The notes under the pieces were generated by a model, which was given only the letters and a program-made list of their open reading frames with translations, was not told where the DNA came from and did not search any database. Below, one piece after another: positions 13,241 to 26,447 of a stretch of DNA of 64,000 bases (position 1 is its first letter; each line of letters starts with the position of its first letter). A program made the position numbers and the translations under genes. Source of the DNA: Taudactylus pleione (lineage: Eukaryota > Chordata > Amphibia > Anura > Myobatrachidae); assembly GCA_031769625.1 (NCBI GenBank), contig JAUIMM010000124.1, positions 11,296,001 to 11,360,000 of the forward strand, read 5' to 3'.

Positions 13241-13328
13241 TAGCTCTCAGCTCATACATGTACTGTTATCATGCAGTACATCAATTTGTAATTCTATGAT
13301 CCAGAATGGGTGCTACTGTTATGTAGCA
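13208..13328 (+). other. Run of three short hairpin-capable inverted repeats (example copy)
   Basis: Three perfect short inverted repeats follow one another in the consensus-like unit. TGGAGGT (13208-13214) pairs with ACCTCCA (13226-13232). ATGTACTG (13258-13265) pairs with CAGTACAT (13274-13281) around an 8-base loop. TGCTAC (13311-13316) pairs with GTAGCA (13323-13328) around a 6-base loop. The same trio occurs in many units. Variant units usually change one arm only, for example ATGTACAG with CAGTACAA, or TGCTAC with GAAGCA. That argues against strong selection for the paired form. Confidence 0.5.
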
Positions 13329-13554
13329 ATAATTATTTTGGGGTGAGCATTTGGGAGAGGGGCCCCCGGGGTTTTTCTGGCTGGACCTTTCTCATGGCAT
13401 CATCACTTACTTCACAAAGAATATTTTTTCACTTCTTTATTCATTTGTATATTTTTTATGTCATTTTAATTCTTTTACATTTCATTAACACTTCTTGATT
13501 TATCTTTAAACATCTATCCTTTTACACTTCACTATCACCTTTTTTCCCCTGTAC

Positions 13555-16500
13555 ATGTGATGCCCTGGCGATGGTCCTTGGCTGGATTTTTTTTGGGGTG
13601 CCTTGCTCTCGGACGTGAACCCCTGAATGTTACGGACGCTGGTATAGAGGAGCCTTGACATTGGCCCAGCGCTTATTCATATATTTGCAAATGTATGTAA
13701 ACCAATACCTCTGAATTTCTATTATCATGTAGGATTCAAGTATTCTTGATTTATCTGCAGTGTGCTGGGGTGCAATTTTCTTTTTTCTGTGTTCAGTGTA
13801 AACCCGGCCCTTTAAAAGCACCTGTAGCCTATCATTAAGCTGATTGAGCAACTACCATAGTTTTTGCTTGCAGATTGGAGGCATGAAGGGAGATTGCATT
13901 AGCAGCAGGTGCTGATCCTTATAGTGCCATGTGTAGGCTTTTTTGGGGTACCTCCAATATAAGTTAGCTCTCAGCTCATACATGTACTGTTATCATGCTG
14001 TACATCAATTTGTAATTATACGACCCAGAGTGGGAGCTACTATTATGTAGCAATAATTATTTTGGGGTGAGCATTTGGGAGTAGGGCCCCTGAGGTTGTT
14101 CTGGCTGGACGGTTCTCATGGCATCGCCACTTAATTAACATAGAATATTTTTTCACTTCTCTATTCATTTGTATATTATTTATGTCATTTTAATTCTTTT
14201 ACATTTCATTAACACTTATTGATTTATCTTTACACATCTATCCTTTTACACTTCACTATCACCTTTTTTCCCTTTTTCGTGTGATGCCCTGGGGATGGTC
14301 CTTGGCTGGAATTTTTTTTGGGTGCCTTTCTTCTCGGGCGTGAACCCCTTAAAGTTAGGGACGCTGATATAGAGGAGCCTTGACGTTGGCCAAGCGCTTT
14401 TTCATATATTTGCAAATATATGTAAAGCAATACCTCTGAATTTCTATTATCATGTAGGATTCAAGTATTCTTGATTTATCTGCAGTGTGCTGGGGGGCAA
14501 TTTTCTTTTTTCTGTATTAAGTGTAAACCCCGCCCTTTACAAGGACCTGTAACATCTCATTAAGCTGATTGAGCAACTACCATATTTTTTGCTTGCAGTT
14601 TGGTGGCATGAAGGGAGTCAGCATTAGGAGGAGGTGCTGATCCTTATAGTGCCATGTGGAGGTTTTTTTGGGGTACCTCCAATGTAATTGAGCTCTCAGC
14701 TCATACATGTACTGTTATCATGCAGTACAACAATTTGTAATTATATGATCCAGAGTGGGTGCTACTATTATGTAGCAATAAATATTTTGGGGTGAGCATT
14801 TGGGAGCGGGGCCCCCGGGGTTGTTCTGGCTGGACCTTTCTCATGGCATCACCACTTAATTCACAAAGAATATTTTTTCACTTCTCTATTCATTTGTATA
14901 TTATATATGTCATTTTAATTCTTGTACATTTCATTAACACTTATTGATTTATCTTTACACATCTATCCTTTTACACTTCACTATAACCTTTTTTCCATTT
15001 TTCGTGTGATGCCCCGGGGATGGTCCTTGGCTGGAATTTTTTGGCGTGCCTTGCTTCTCGGACATGATCCCCTTAATGTTAGGGACGCTGATAAAGAGGA
15101 GCCTTGACGTTGGCCAAGCACTTATTCATATATTTGCAAATATATGTAAAGCAATACCTCTGAATTTCTATTATCATGTATGATTCAAGTATTCTTGATT
15201 TATCTGCAGTGTGCTGGGGGGCAATTTTCTTTTTTCTCTGTTTAGTGTAAACCCCACATTTTACAAGCACCTGTAGTATATCATTAAGCTGAATGAGCAA
15301 CTACAATATTTTTTGCTTGCAGTTTGGAGGCATGAAGGGAGTCAGCATTAGGAGGAGGTGCTGATCCATATAGTGCCATGTGGAGGATTTTTTGGGGTAC
15401 CTCCAAGATACGTTAGCTCTCAGCTCATACATGTACTGTTATCATGCAGTACATCAATTTGTAATTCTATGATCCAGAATGGGTGCTACTGTTATGTAGC
15501 AATAATTATTTTTTTGTGAGCATTTGGGAGTGGGGCCCCCGGGGTTGTTCTGGCTGGACCTTTCTCATTGCATCGCCACTTAATTCACATAGAATATTTT
15601 TTCACTTCTCTATTCATTTTTATATTATTTATGTAATTTTAATTCTTTTACATTTCATTAACACTTATTGATTTATCTTTACACATCTATCCTTTTACAC
15701 TTCACTATCACCTTTTTTCCCTTTTACGTGTGATGTCCTGGGGATGGTCCTTGGCTGGAATTTTTTGGCGTGCCTTGCTTCTCGGACGTGAACCCCTTAA
15801 TGTTAGGGACGCTGATAAAGAGGAGCCTTGACGTTGGCCAAGCACTTATTCATATATTTGCAAATATATGTAAAGCAATACCTCTGAATTTCTATTATCA
15901 TGTATGATTCAAGTATTCTTGATTTATCTGCAGTGTGCTGGGGGGCAATTTTCTATTTTCTCTGTTTAGTGTAAACCCCACCCTTTACAAGCACGTGTAG
16001 TATATCATTAAGCTGATTGAGCAACTACAATATTTTTTGCTTGCAGTTTGGAGGCATGAAGGGAGTCAGCATTAGGAGGAGGTGCTGATCCTTATAGTGC
16101 CATGTGGAGGTTTTTTGGGGTACCTCCAAGGTAAGTTAGCTCTCAGCTCATACATGTACTGTTATCATGAAGTACAACAATTTGTAATTATATGATCCAG
16201 AGTGGGTGCTACTATTATGTAGCAATAATTATTTTGGGGGGAGCATTTGGGAGCGGGGCCCCCGGGGTTGTTCTGGCTGGACCTTTCTCATGGCATCACC
16301 ACTTAATTCACATAGAATATTTTTTCACTTCTCTATTCGTTTGTATATTATTTATGTCATTTTAATTCTTTTACATTTCATTAACACTTATTGTTTTATA
16401 TTTACACATCTATCCTTTTACACTTCACTATCACCTTTTTTCCCCTTTTCGTGTGATGCCCTGGGGATGGTCCTTGGCTGGAATTTTTTGGGGTGCCTTG

Positions 16501-17173
16501 CTTCTCAGACTTGAACCCCTTAATGTTAGGGATGCTGGTATAGAGGAGCCTTGACGTTGGCCCAGCGCTTATTCATATATTTGCAAATGTATGTAAACCA
16601 ATACCTCTGAATTTCTATTATCATGTAGGATTCAAGCATTCTTGATTTATCTGCAGTGTGCTGGTTGCAATTTTCTTTTTTCTGTGTTCAGTGTAAACCC
16701 CACCCTTTACAAGCACCTGTAGTATATCATTAAGTTGATTGAGCAACTACCATATTTTTTGCTTGCAGTTTGGAGGCGTGAAGGGAGTCAGCATTAGGAG
16801 GAGGTGCTGATCCTTATAGTGCCATGTGGAGGTTTTTTTGGGGTACCTCCAAGGTAAGTTAGCTCTCAGCTCATACATGTACTGTTATCATGCAGTACAA
16901 CAATTTGTAATTATATGATCCAGAGTGGGTGCTACTATTATGTAGCAATAATTATTTTGGGGGGAGCATTTGGGAGTGGGGCCCCCGGGGTTATTCTGGC
17001 TGGACCTTTCTCATGGCATCACCACTTAATTCACATAGAATATTTTTTCACTTCTCTATTCGTTTGTATATTATTTATGTCATTTTAATTCTTTTACATT
17101 TCATTAACACTTATTGATTTATCTTTACACATCTATCCTTTTACACTTCACTATCACCTTTTTTCCCCTTTTC
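13555..17173 (+). repeat. Five units of a 4,277-bp six-unit period
   Basis: Units start at 13555 (c), 14279, 15004 (g), 15728 (d) and 16451 (e). The first two and part of the third recur 4,277 bp downstream at 17832-19279 and beyond. The d-e pair at 15728-17173 matches 2111-3557 at an offset of about 13.6 kb. The first unit has a private start, GTACATGTGATG in place of TTTCGTGTGATG. The block mixes segments found in two other blocks, as expected from repeated unequal exchange. Confidence 0.75.
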
Positions 17174-20003
17174 GTGTGAAGCCCTGGCGATGGTCCTTGG
17201 CTGGAATTTTTTTGGGGTGCCTTGCTCTTGGACCTGAACCCCTGAATGTTAGGGATGCTGGTATAGAGGAGCCTTGATGTTGGCCCAGCGCTTATTCATA
17301 TATTTGCAAATGTATGTAAACTAATAAATCTGAATTTCTATTATCATGTAGGATTCAAGTATTCTTGATTTATCTGCAGTGTGCTGGGGGGTAATTTTTT
17401 TTTTTCTCTGTTCAGTGTAAACCCCACCCTTTACAAGCACCTGTAGTATATCATTAAGCTGATTGAGCAACTACAATATTTTTTGCTTGCAGTTTGGAGG
17501 CATGAAGGGAGTCAGCATTAGGAGGAGGTGCTGTTCCTTATAGTGCCATGTGGAGGTTTTTTTGGGGTACCTCCAAGGTAAGTTAGCTCTCAGCTCATAC
17601 ATGTACAGTTATCATGCAGTACAACAATTTTAATTATATTATCCAGAGTGGGTGCTACTATTATGTAGCAATAATTATTTTGGGGGGAGCATTTGGGAGT
17701 GGGGCCCCCGAGGTTGTTCTGGCTGTACCTTTCTTATGGCATCGCCACTTAATTCACATAGAATTTAAACATTGATTTATCTTTACACATGTATCCTTTT
17801 ACACATCACTATCACCATTTTTCTGCTTTTCGTGTGATGCCCTGGGGATGGTCCTTGGCTGGAATTTTTTGGGGTGCCTTGCTTCTCGGATGTGAACCCC
17901 TTAATGTTAGGGACGCTGGTATAGAGGAGCCTTGACGTTGGCCCAGCGCTTATTCATATATTTGCAAATGTATGTAAACCAATACCTCTGAATTTCTATT
18001 ATCATGTAGGATTCAAGTATTCTTGATTTATCTGCAGTGTGCTGGGGTGCAATTTTCTTTTTTCTGTGTTCAGTGTAAACCCGGCCCTTTAAAAGCACCT
18101 GTAGCCTATCATTAAGCTGATTGAGCAACTACCATAGTTTTTGCTTGCAGATTGGAGGCATGAAGGGAGATTGCATTAGCAGCAGGTGCTGATCCTTATA
18201 GTGCCATGTGTAGGCTTTTTTGGGGTACCTCCAATATAAGTTAGCTCTCAGCTCATACATGTACTGTTATCATGCTGTACATCAATTTGTAATTATATGA
18301 CCCAGAGTGGGAGCTACTATTATGTAGCAATAATTATTTTGGGGTGAGCATTTGGGAGTAGGGCCCCTGAGGTTGTTCTGGCTGGACCGTTCTCATGGCA
18401 TCGCCACTTAATTCACATAGAATATTTTTTCACTTCTCTATTCATTTGTATATTATTTATGTCATTTTAATTCTTTTACATTTCATTAACACTTATTGAT
18501 TTATCTTTACACATCTATCCTTTTACACTTCACTATCACCTTTTTTCCCTTTTTCGTGTGATGCCCTGGGGATGGTCCTTGGCTGGAATTTTTTGGGGTG
18601 CCTTTCTTCTCGGGCGTGAACCCCTTAAAGTTAGGGACGCTGATATAGAGGAGCCTTGACGTTGGCCAAGCGCTTTTTCATATATTTGCAAATATATGTA
18701 AAGCAATACCTCTGAATTTCTATTATCATGTAGGATTCAAGTATTCTTGATTTATCTGCAGTGTGCTGGGGGGCAATTTTCTTTTTTCTGTATTAAGTGT
18801 AAACCCCGCCCTTTACAAGGACCTGTAACATCTCATTAAGCTGATTGAGCAACTACCATATTTTTTGCTTGCAGTTTGGTGGCATGAAGGGAGTCAGCAT
18901 TAGGAGGAGGTGCTGATCCTTATAGTGCCATGTGGAGGTTTTTTTGGGGTACCTCCAATGTAATTGAGCCCTCAGCTCATACATGTACTGTTATCATGCA
19001 GTACAACAATTTGTAATTATATGATCCAGAGTGGGTGCTACTATTATGTAGCAATAAATATATTGGGGTGAGCATTTGGGAGCGGGGCACCCGGGGTTGT
19101 TCTGGCTGGACCTTTCTCATGGCATCACCACTTAATTCACAAAGAATATTTTTTCACTTCTCTATTCATTTGTATATTATATATGTCATTTTAATTCTTA
19201 TACATTTCATTAACACTTATTGATTTATCTTTACACATCTATCCTTTTACACTTCACTATAACCTTTTTTCCCTTTTTCGTGTGATGCCCCGGGGATGGT
19301 CCTTGGCTGGAATTTTTTGGCGTGCCTTGCTTCTCGGACGTGATCCCCTTAATGTTAGGGACGCTGATAAAGAGTAGCCTTGACGTTGGCCAAGCACTTA
19401 TTCATATATTTGCAAATATATGTAAAGCAATACCTCTGAATTTCTATTATCATGTATGATTCAAGTATTCTTGATTTATCTTCAGTGTGCTGTGGGGCAA
19501 TTTTCTTTTTTCTCTGTTTAGTGTAAACCCCACATTTTACAAGCACCTGTAGTATATCATTAAGCTGAATGAGCAACTACAATATTTTTTGCTTGCAGTT
19601 TGGAGGCATGAAGGGAGTCAGCATTAGGAGGAGGTGCTGATCCATATAGTGCCATGTGGAGGATTTTTTGGGGTACCTCCAAGATACGTTAGCTCTCAGC
19701 TCATACATGTACTGTTATCATGCAGTACATCAATTTGTAATTCTATGATCCAGAATGGGTGCTACTGTTATGTAGCAATAATTATTTTTTTGTGAGCATT
19801 TGGGAGTGGGGCCCCCGGGGTTATTCTGGCTGGACCTTTCTCATGGCATCACCACTTAATTCACATAGAATATTTTTTCACTTCTCTATTCGTTTGTATA
19901 TTATTTATGTCATTTTAATTCTTTTACATTTCATTAACACTTATTGATTTATCTTTACACATCTATCCTTTTACACTTCACTATCACCTTTTTTCCCCTT
20001 TTC
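17174..20003 (+). repeat. Four-unit block, copy 1 (2,830 bp)
   Basis: Units of 658, 724, 724 and 724 bp (types b, c, an unnamed 724-bp type, and a g/e chimera). The block is repeated immediately downstream with only a handful of differences visible by eye. The last unit begins as type g (AATTATTTTTTTGTGAGC) and ends as type e (GGGGTTATTCTGG), marking an exchange point inside it. Confidence 0.9.
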
Positions 20004-22834
20004 GTGTGAAGCCCTGGCGATGGTCCTTGGCTGGAATTTTTTTGGGGTGCCTTGCTCTTGGACCTGAACCCCTGAATGTTAGGGATGCTGGTATAGAGGA
20101 GCCTTGATGTTGGCCCAGCGCTTATTCATATATTTGCAAATGTATGTAAACCAATAAATCTGAATTTCTATTATCATGTAGGATTCAAGTATTCTTGATT
20201 TATCTGCAGTGTGCTGGGGGGTAATTTTTTTTTTTCTCTGTTCAGTGTAAACCCCACCCTTTACAAGCACCTGTAGTATATCATTAAGCTGATTGAGCAA
20301 CTACAATATTTTTTGCTTGCAGTTTGGAGGCATGAAGGGAGTCAGCATTAGGAGGAGGTGCTGTTCCTTATAGTGCCATGTGGAGGTTTTTTTGGGGTAC
20401 CTCCAAGGTAAGTTAGCTCTCAGCTCATACATGTACAGTTATCATGCAGTACAACAATTTTAATTATATTATCCAGAGTGGGTGCTACTATTATGTAGCA
20501 ATAATTATTTTGGGGGGAGCATTTGGGAGTGGGGCCCCCGAGGTTGTTCTGGCTGTACCTTTCTTATGGCATCGCCACTTAATTCACATAGAATTTAAAC
20601 ATTGATTTATCTTTACACATGTATCCTTTTACACATCACTATCACCATTTTTCTGCTTTTCGTGTGATGCCCTGGGGATGGTCCTTGGCTGGAATTTTTT
20701 GGGGTGCCTTGCTTCTCGGATGTGAACCCCTTAATGTTAGGGACGCTGGTATAGAGGAGCCTTGACGTTGGCCCAGCGCTTATTCATATATTTGCAAATG
20801 TATGTAAACCAATACCTCTGAATTTCTATTATCATGTAGGATTCAAGTATTCTTGATTTATCTGCAGTGTGCTGGGGTGCAATTTTCTTTTTTCTGTGTT
20901 CAGTGTAAACCCGGCCCTTTAAAAGCACCTGTAGCCTATCATTAAGCTGATTGAGCAACTACCATAGTTTTTGCTTGCAGATTGGAGGCATGAAGGGAGA
21001 TTGCATTAGCAGCAGGTGCTGATCCTTATAGTGCCATGTGTAGGCTTTTTTGGGGTACCTCCAATATAAGTTAGCTCTCAGCTCATACATGTACTGTTAT
21101 CATGCTGTACATCAATTTGTAATTATATGACCCAGAGTGGGAGCTACTATTATGTAGCAATAATTATTTTGGGGTGAGCATTTGGGAGTAGGGCCCCTGA
21201 GGTTGTTCTGGCTGGACCGTTCTCATGGCATCGCCACTTAATTCACATAGAATATTTTTTCACTTCTCTATTCATTTGTATATTATTTATGTCATTTTAA
21301 TTCTTTTACATTTCATTAACACTTATTGATTTATCTTTACACATCTATCCTTTTACACTTCACTATCACCTTTTTTCCCTTTTTCGTGTGATGCCCTGGG
21401 GATGGTCCTTGGCTGGAATTTTTTGGGGTGCCTTTCTTCTCGGGCGTGAACCCCTTAAAGTTAGGGACGCTGATATAGAGGAGCCTTGACGTTGGCCAAG
21501 CGCTTTTTCATATATTTGCAAATATATGTAAAGCAATACCTCTGAATTTCTATTATCATGTAGGATTCAAGTATTCTTGATTTATCTGCAGTGTGCTGGG
21601 GGGCAATTTTCTTTTTTCTGTATTAAGTGTAAACCCCGCCCTTTACAAGGACCTGTAACATCTCATTAAGCTGATTGAGCAACTACCATATTTTTTGCTT
21701 GCAGTTTGGTGGCATGAAGGGAGTCAGCATTAGGAGGAGGTGCTGATCCTTATAGTGCCATGTGGAGGTTTTTTTGGGGTACCTCCAATGTAATTGAGCC
21801 CTCAGCTCATACATGTACTGTTATCATGCAGTACAACAATTTGTAATTATATGATCCAGAGTGGGTGCTACTATTATGTAGCAATAAATATTTTGGGGTG
21901 AGCATTTGGGAGCGGGGCACCCGGGGTTGTTCTGGCTGGACCTTTCTCATGGCATCACCACTTAATTCAGAAAGAAAATTTTTTTCACTTCTCTATTCAT
22001 TTGTATATTATATATGTCATTTTAATTCTTATACATTTCATTAACACTTATTGATTTATCTTTACACATCTATCCTTTTACACTTCACTATAACCTTTTT
22101 TCCCTTTTTCGTGTGATGCCCCGGGGATGGTCCTTGGCTGGAATTTTTTGGCGTGCCTTGCTTCTCGGACGTGATCCCCTTAATGTTAGGGACGCTGATA
22201 AAGAGTAGCCTTGACGTTGGCCAAGCACTTATTCATATATTTGCAAATATATGTAAAGCAATACCTCTGAATTTCTATTATCATGTATGATTCAAATATT
22301 CTTGATTTATCTTCAGTGTGCTGTGGGGCAATTTTCTTTTTTCTCTGTTTAGTGTAAACCCCACATTTTACAAGCACCTGTAGTATATCATTAAGCTGAA
22401 TGAGCAACTACAATATTTTTTGCTTGCAGTTTGGAGGCATGAAGGGAGTCAGCATTAGGAGGAGGTGCTGATCCATATAGTGCCATGTGGAGGATTTTTT
22501 GGGGTACCTCCAAGATACGTTAGCTCTCAGCTCATACATGTACTGTTATCATGCAGTACATCAATTTGTAATTCTATGATCCAGAATGGGTGCTACTGTT
22601 ATGTAGCAATAATTATTTTTTTGTGAGCATTTGGGAGTGGGGCCCCCGGGGTTATTCTGGCTGGACCTTTCTCATGGCATCACCACTTAATTCACATAGA
22701 ATATTTTTTCACTTCTCTATTCGTTTGTATATTATTTATGTCATTTTAATTCTTTTACATTTCATTAACACTTATTGATTTATCTTTACACATCTATCCT
22801 TTTACACTTCACTATCACCTTTTTTCCCCTTTTC
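20004..22834 (+). repeat. Four-unit block, copy 2 (2,831 bp)
   Basis: Tandem copy of the preceding block at an offset of 2,830-2,831 bp. Differences I noticed include AACCAATAAATC for AACTAATAAATC near 20.15 kb, TATTTTGGGG for TATATTGGGG near 21.89 kb, a small cluster at about 21.97 kb (CAGAAAGAAAATTTTTTTC), and TTCAAATATTC near 22.29 kb. This is the youngest-looking duplication in the array. Confidence 0.9.
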
Positions 22835-25800
22835 GTGTGATGCCCTGGCGATGGTCCTTGGCTGGAATTTTTTTGGGATGCCTTTGTCTCGGACCTGAAC
22901 CCCTGAATGTTAGGGACGCTGGTATAGAGGAGCCTTGATGTTGGCCCAGCGCTTATTCATATATTTGCAAATGTATGTAAACCAATACCTCTGAATTTCT
23001 ATTACCATGTAGGATTCAAGTATTCTTGATTTATCTGCAGTGTGCTGGGGGGGCAATTTTTTTTATCTGTGTTTAATGTAAACCCCACCCTTTAAAAGCA
23101 CCTGTAGCATATCATTAAGCTGATTGAGCAACTACCATAGTTTTTGCTTGCAGATTGGAGGCATGAAGGGAGTTTGCATTAGCAGCAGTTGCTGATCCTT
23201 ATAGTGCCATGTGGAGGCTTTTTTGGGGTACCTCCAATATAAGTTAGCTCTCAGCTCATACATGTACTGTTATCATGCAGTACATCAATTTGTAATTATA
23301 TGACCCAGAGTGGGTGCTACTATTATGTAGCAATAATTATTTTGGGGTGAGCAGTTGGGAGTGGGGCCCCCGAGGTTGTTCTGGCTGGACCTTTCTCATG
23401 GCATCGCCACTTAATTCACATAGAATATGTTTTCACTTCTCTATTCATTTGTATATTATTTATGTCATTTTAATTCTTTTACATTTCATTAACCCATATT
23501 GATTTATCTTTACACATCTATCCTTTTACACTTCACTATCACCTTTTTTCCCTTTTTCGTGTGATGCCCTGGGGATGGTCCTTGGCTGGAATTTTTTCGC
23601 GTGCCTTGCTTCTCGGACGTGAACCCCTTAATGTTAGGGATGCTGATAAAGAGGAGCCTTGACGTTGGCCAAGCACTTATTCATATATTTGCAAATATAT
23701 GTAAAGCAATACCTTAGAATTTCTATTATCATGTATGATTCAAGTATTCTTGATTTATCTGCAGTGTGCTGGGGGACAATTTTCTTTTTTCTCTGTTTAG
23801 TGTAAACCCCACCCTTTAAAAGCACCTGTAGCATATCATTAAGCTGATTGAGCAACTACAATATTTTTTGCTTGCAGTTTGGAGGCATGAAGGGAGTCAG
23901 CATTAGGAGGAGGTGCTGATCCTTATAGTGCCATGTGGAGGTTTTTTTGGGGTACCTCCAAGGTAAGTTAGCTCTCAGCTCATACATGTACTGTTATCAT
24001 GCAGTACAACAATTTGTAATTATATGATCCAGAGTGGGTGCTACTATTATGTAGTAATAATTATTTTGGGGTGAGCATTTGGGAGCGGGGCCCCTGGGGT
24101 TGTTCTGGCTGGACCTTTCTCATGGCATCACCACTTAATTCACATAGAATATTTTTTCACTTCTCTATTCGTTTGTATATTATTAATGTCATTTTAATTC
24201 TTTTACATTTCATTAACACTTATTGTTTTATCTTTACACATCTATCCTTTTACACTTCACTATCCCCTTTTTTCACCTTTTCGTGTGATGCCCTGGGGAT
24301 GGTCCTTGGCTGGAATTTTTTGGGGTGCCTTGCTTCTCAGACTTGAACCCCTTAATGTTAGGGATGCTGGTATAGAGGAGCCTTGATGTTTGCCCAGCGC
24401 TTATTCATATATTTTCAAATGTATGTAAACCAATACCTCTGAATTTCTATTATCATGTAGGATTCAAGTATTCTTGATTTATCTGCAGTGTGCTGGTTGC
24501 AATTTTCTTTTTTCTGTGTTCATTGTAAACCCCACCATTTACAAGCACCTGTAGTATATCAATAAGCTAATTGAGCAACTACCATATTTTTTGCTTGCAG
24601 TTTGGAGGCATGAAGGGAGTCAGCATTAGGAGGAGGAGCTGATACATATAGTGCCATGTGGAGGTTTTTTTGGGGTACCTCCAAGGTAAGTTAGCTCACA
24701 GCTCATACATGTACTGTTATCATGCAGTACATCAATTTGTAATTCAATGATCCAGAATGGGTGCTACTGTTATGTAGGAATAATTATTTTCGGGTGAGCA
24801 TTTGGGAGTGGGGCCCCCGGGGTTGTTCTGGCTGGACCTTTCTCATGGCATCATCACTTAATTCACAAAGTATATTTTTTCAGTTCTTTATTCATTTGTA
24901 TATTTTTTATGTCATTTTAATTCTTTTACATTTCATTAACACTTATTGATTTATCTTTACACATCTATCCTTTTACACTTCACTATCACCTTTTTTCCCC
25001 TTTTCGTGTGATGCCCTGGCGATGGTCCTTGGCAGGAATTTTTTTGGGGTGCCTTGGTCTCGGACCTGAACCCCTAAATGTTAGGGACACTGGTATAGAG
25101 GAGCCTTGATGTTGGCCCAGCGCTTATTCATATATTTGCAAATGTATGTAAACCAATACCTCTGAATTTCTATTATCATGTAGGATTCAAGCATTCTTGA
25201 TTTATCTGCAGTGTGCTGGGGGGCAATTTTCTTTTTTCTGTGTTTAGTGTAAACCCGGCCCTTTAAAAGCACCTGTAGCATATCATTAGGCTGATTGAGC
25301 AACTACCATAGTTTTTGCTTGCAGATTGGAGGCATGAAGGGAGTTTGCATTAGCAGCTGGTGCTGATCCTTATAGTGCCATGTGGAGGCTTTTTTGGGGT
25401 ACCTCTAATATAAGTTAGCTCTCAGCTCATACATGGACTGTTATCATGCAGTACATCAATTTGTAATTATATGACCCAGAGTGGGTGCTACTATTATGTA
25501 GCAATAATTATTTTGGGGTGAGCATTTGGGAGTGGGGCCCCCGAGGTTGTTCTGGCTGGACCTTTCTCATGGCATCGCCACTTAATTCACATAGAATATT
25601 TTTTCACTTCTCTATTCATTTGTATATATTATTTATGTCATTTTAATTCTTTTACATTTCATTAACACTTATTGATTTATCTTTACACATCTATCCTTTT
25701 ACACTTCACCATCACCTTTTTCCCCTTTTCGTGTGATGCCCTGGCGATGGTCCTTGTCTGGAATTTTTTTGGGGTGCCTTGCTCTTGGACCTGAACCCCT

Positions 25801-26447
25801 GAATGTTAGGGACGCTGGTATAGAGGAGCCTTGATGTTGGCCCAGCGCTTATTCATATATTTGCAAATGTATGTAAACCAATAAATCTGAATTTCTATTA
25901 TCATGTAGGATTCAAGTATTCTTGATTTATCTGCAGTGTGCTGGGGGGCAATTTTTTTTTTCTCTGTTCAGTGTAAACCCCACACTTTACAAGCACCTGT
26001 AGTATATCATTAAGCTGATTGAGCAACTACAATATTTTTTGCTTGCAGATTGGAGGCATGAAGGGAGTCAGCATTAGGAGGAGGTGCTGATCCTTATAGT
26101 GCCATGTGGAGGTTTTTTTGGGGTACCTCCAAGGTAAGTTAGCTCTCAGCTCATACATGTACTGTTATCATGCAGTACTTCAATTTGTAATTATATGATG
26201 CAGAGTGGGTGCTACTATTATGTAGCAATAATTATTTTGGGGTGAGAATTTGGGAGTGGGGCCCCCGGGGTTGTTCTGGCTGGACCTTTCTCATGGCATC
26301 ACCACTTAATTCACATAGAATATTTTTTACTTCTCTATTCATTTGTATATTATGTCATTTTAATTCTTTTACATTTCATTTAAACATTGATTTATCTTTA
26401 CACATGTATCCTTTTACACTTCACTATCACCATTTTTCCCCTTTTTT
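22835..26447 (+). repeat. Five units ending domain 1, including undeleted relative of type b
   Basis: Units start at 22835, 23559, 24283, 25006 and 25731. The 25006 unit is type a (CTTGGCAGGAATTTTTTTGG). The 25731-26447 unit (717 bp) begins like type b but keeps the 58 bp (26322-26379) that b units lack, and shares their tail variants TTTAAACATTGATT and CACATGTATCC. It therefore looks like the intact form of the deleted class. Similarity to the a-f types falls off after this unit. Confidence 0.8.

Larger units (their letters stand above)
10661..13554 (+). repeat. Four mixed satellite units (c plus divergent types)
   Basis: Units start at 10661 (type c), 11385, 12109 and 12832. The 11385 unit introduces a type (my label g) marked by AATTATTTTTTTGTGAGC, in place of AATTATTTTGGGGTGAGC, and by an AAGATACGTTAG donor-region variant. 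The same type recurs at 15004, 19280 and 22111. The 12109 unit has lost six bases in the module (AGCATTTTAGGAGG for AGCATTAGGAGGAGG-type sequence). The four units are less similar to one another than the surrounding higher-order copies. Confidence 0.75.
12832..13554 (+). repeat. Representative 723-bp satellite monomer
   Basis: This unit is described to give the layout shared by the others. In order it holds: a GTGTGATGCCCTGG start followed by a G/T-rich stretch ending in TTTTTTTGGGGTGCC; a block around GGATGCTGGTATAGAGGAGCC; an ATTTGCAAAT-like palindrome region; an ATCTGCAGTGTGCTGG block; a pyrimidine tract with an intron-acceptor-like TTGCTTGCAG; an 85-bp exon-like segment ending CAAG then GTAAGT; two hairpin-capable segments; a GC-rich block (GGGGCCCCCGGGG); and an AT/pyrimidine-rich tail with two related CTTTTACA-TTCA motifs about 46 bp apart. 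Units differ mainly in the tail, in the block after the first TTTTGGGG, and at the donor-like site. No function is known to me. Confidence 0.9.

Noticed and set aside
17876..17900. CTTCTCGG in the units as a trace of U2 small nuclear RNA
   Set aside because: Only eight bases agree and the surrounding sequence does not follow U2; no other snRNA, 5S or tRNA-like block was found in the unit.
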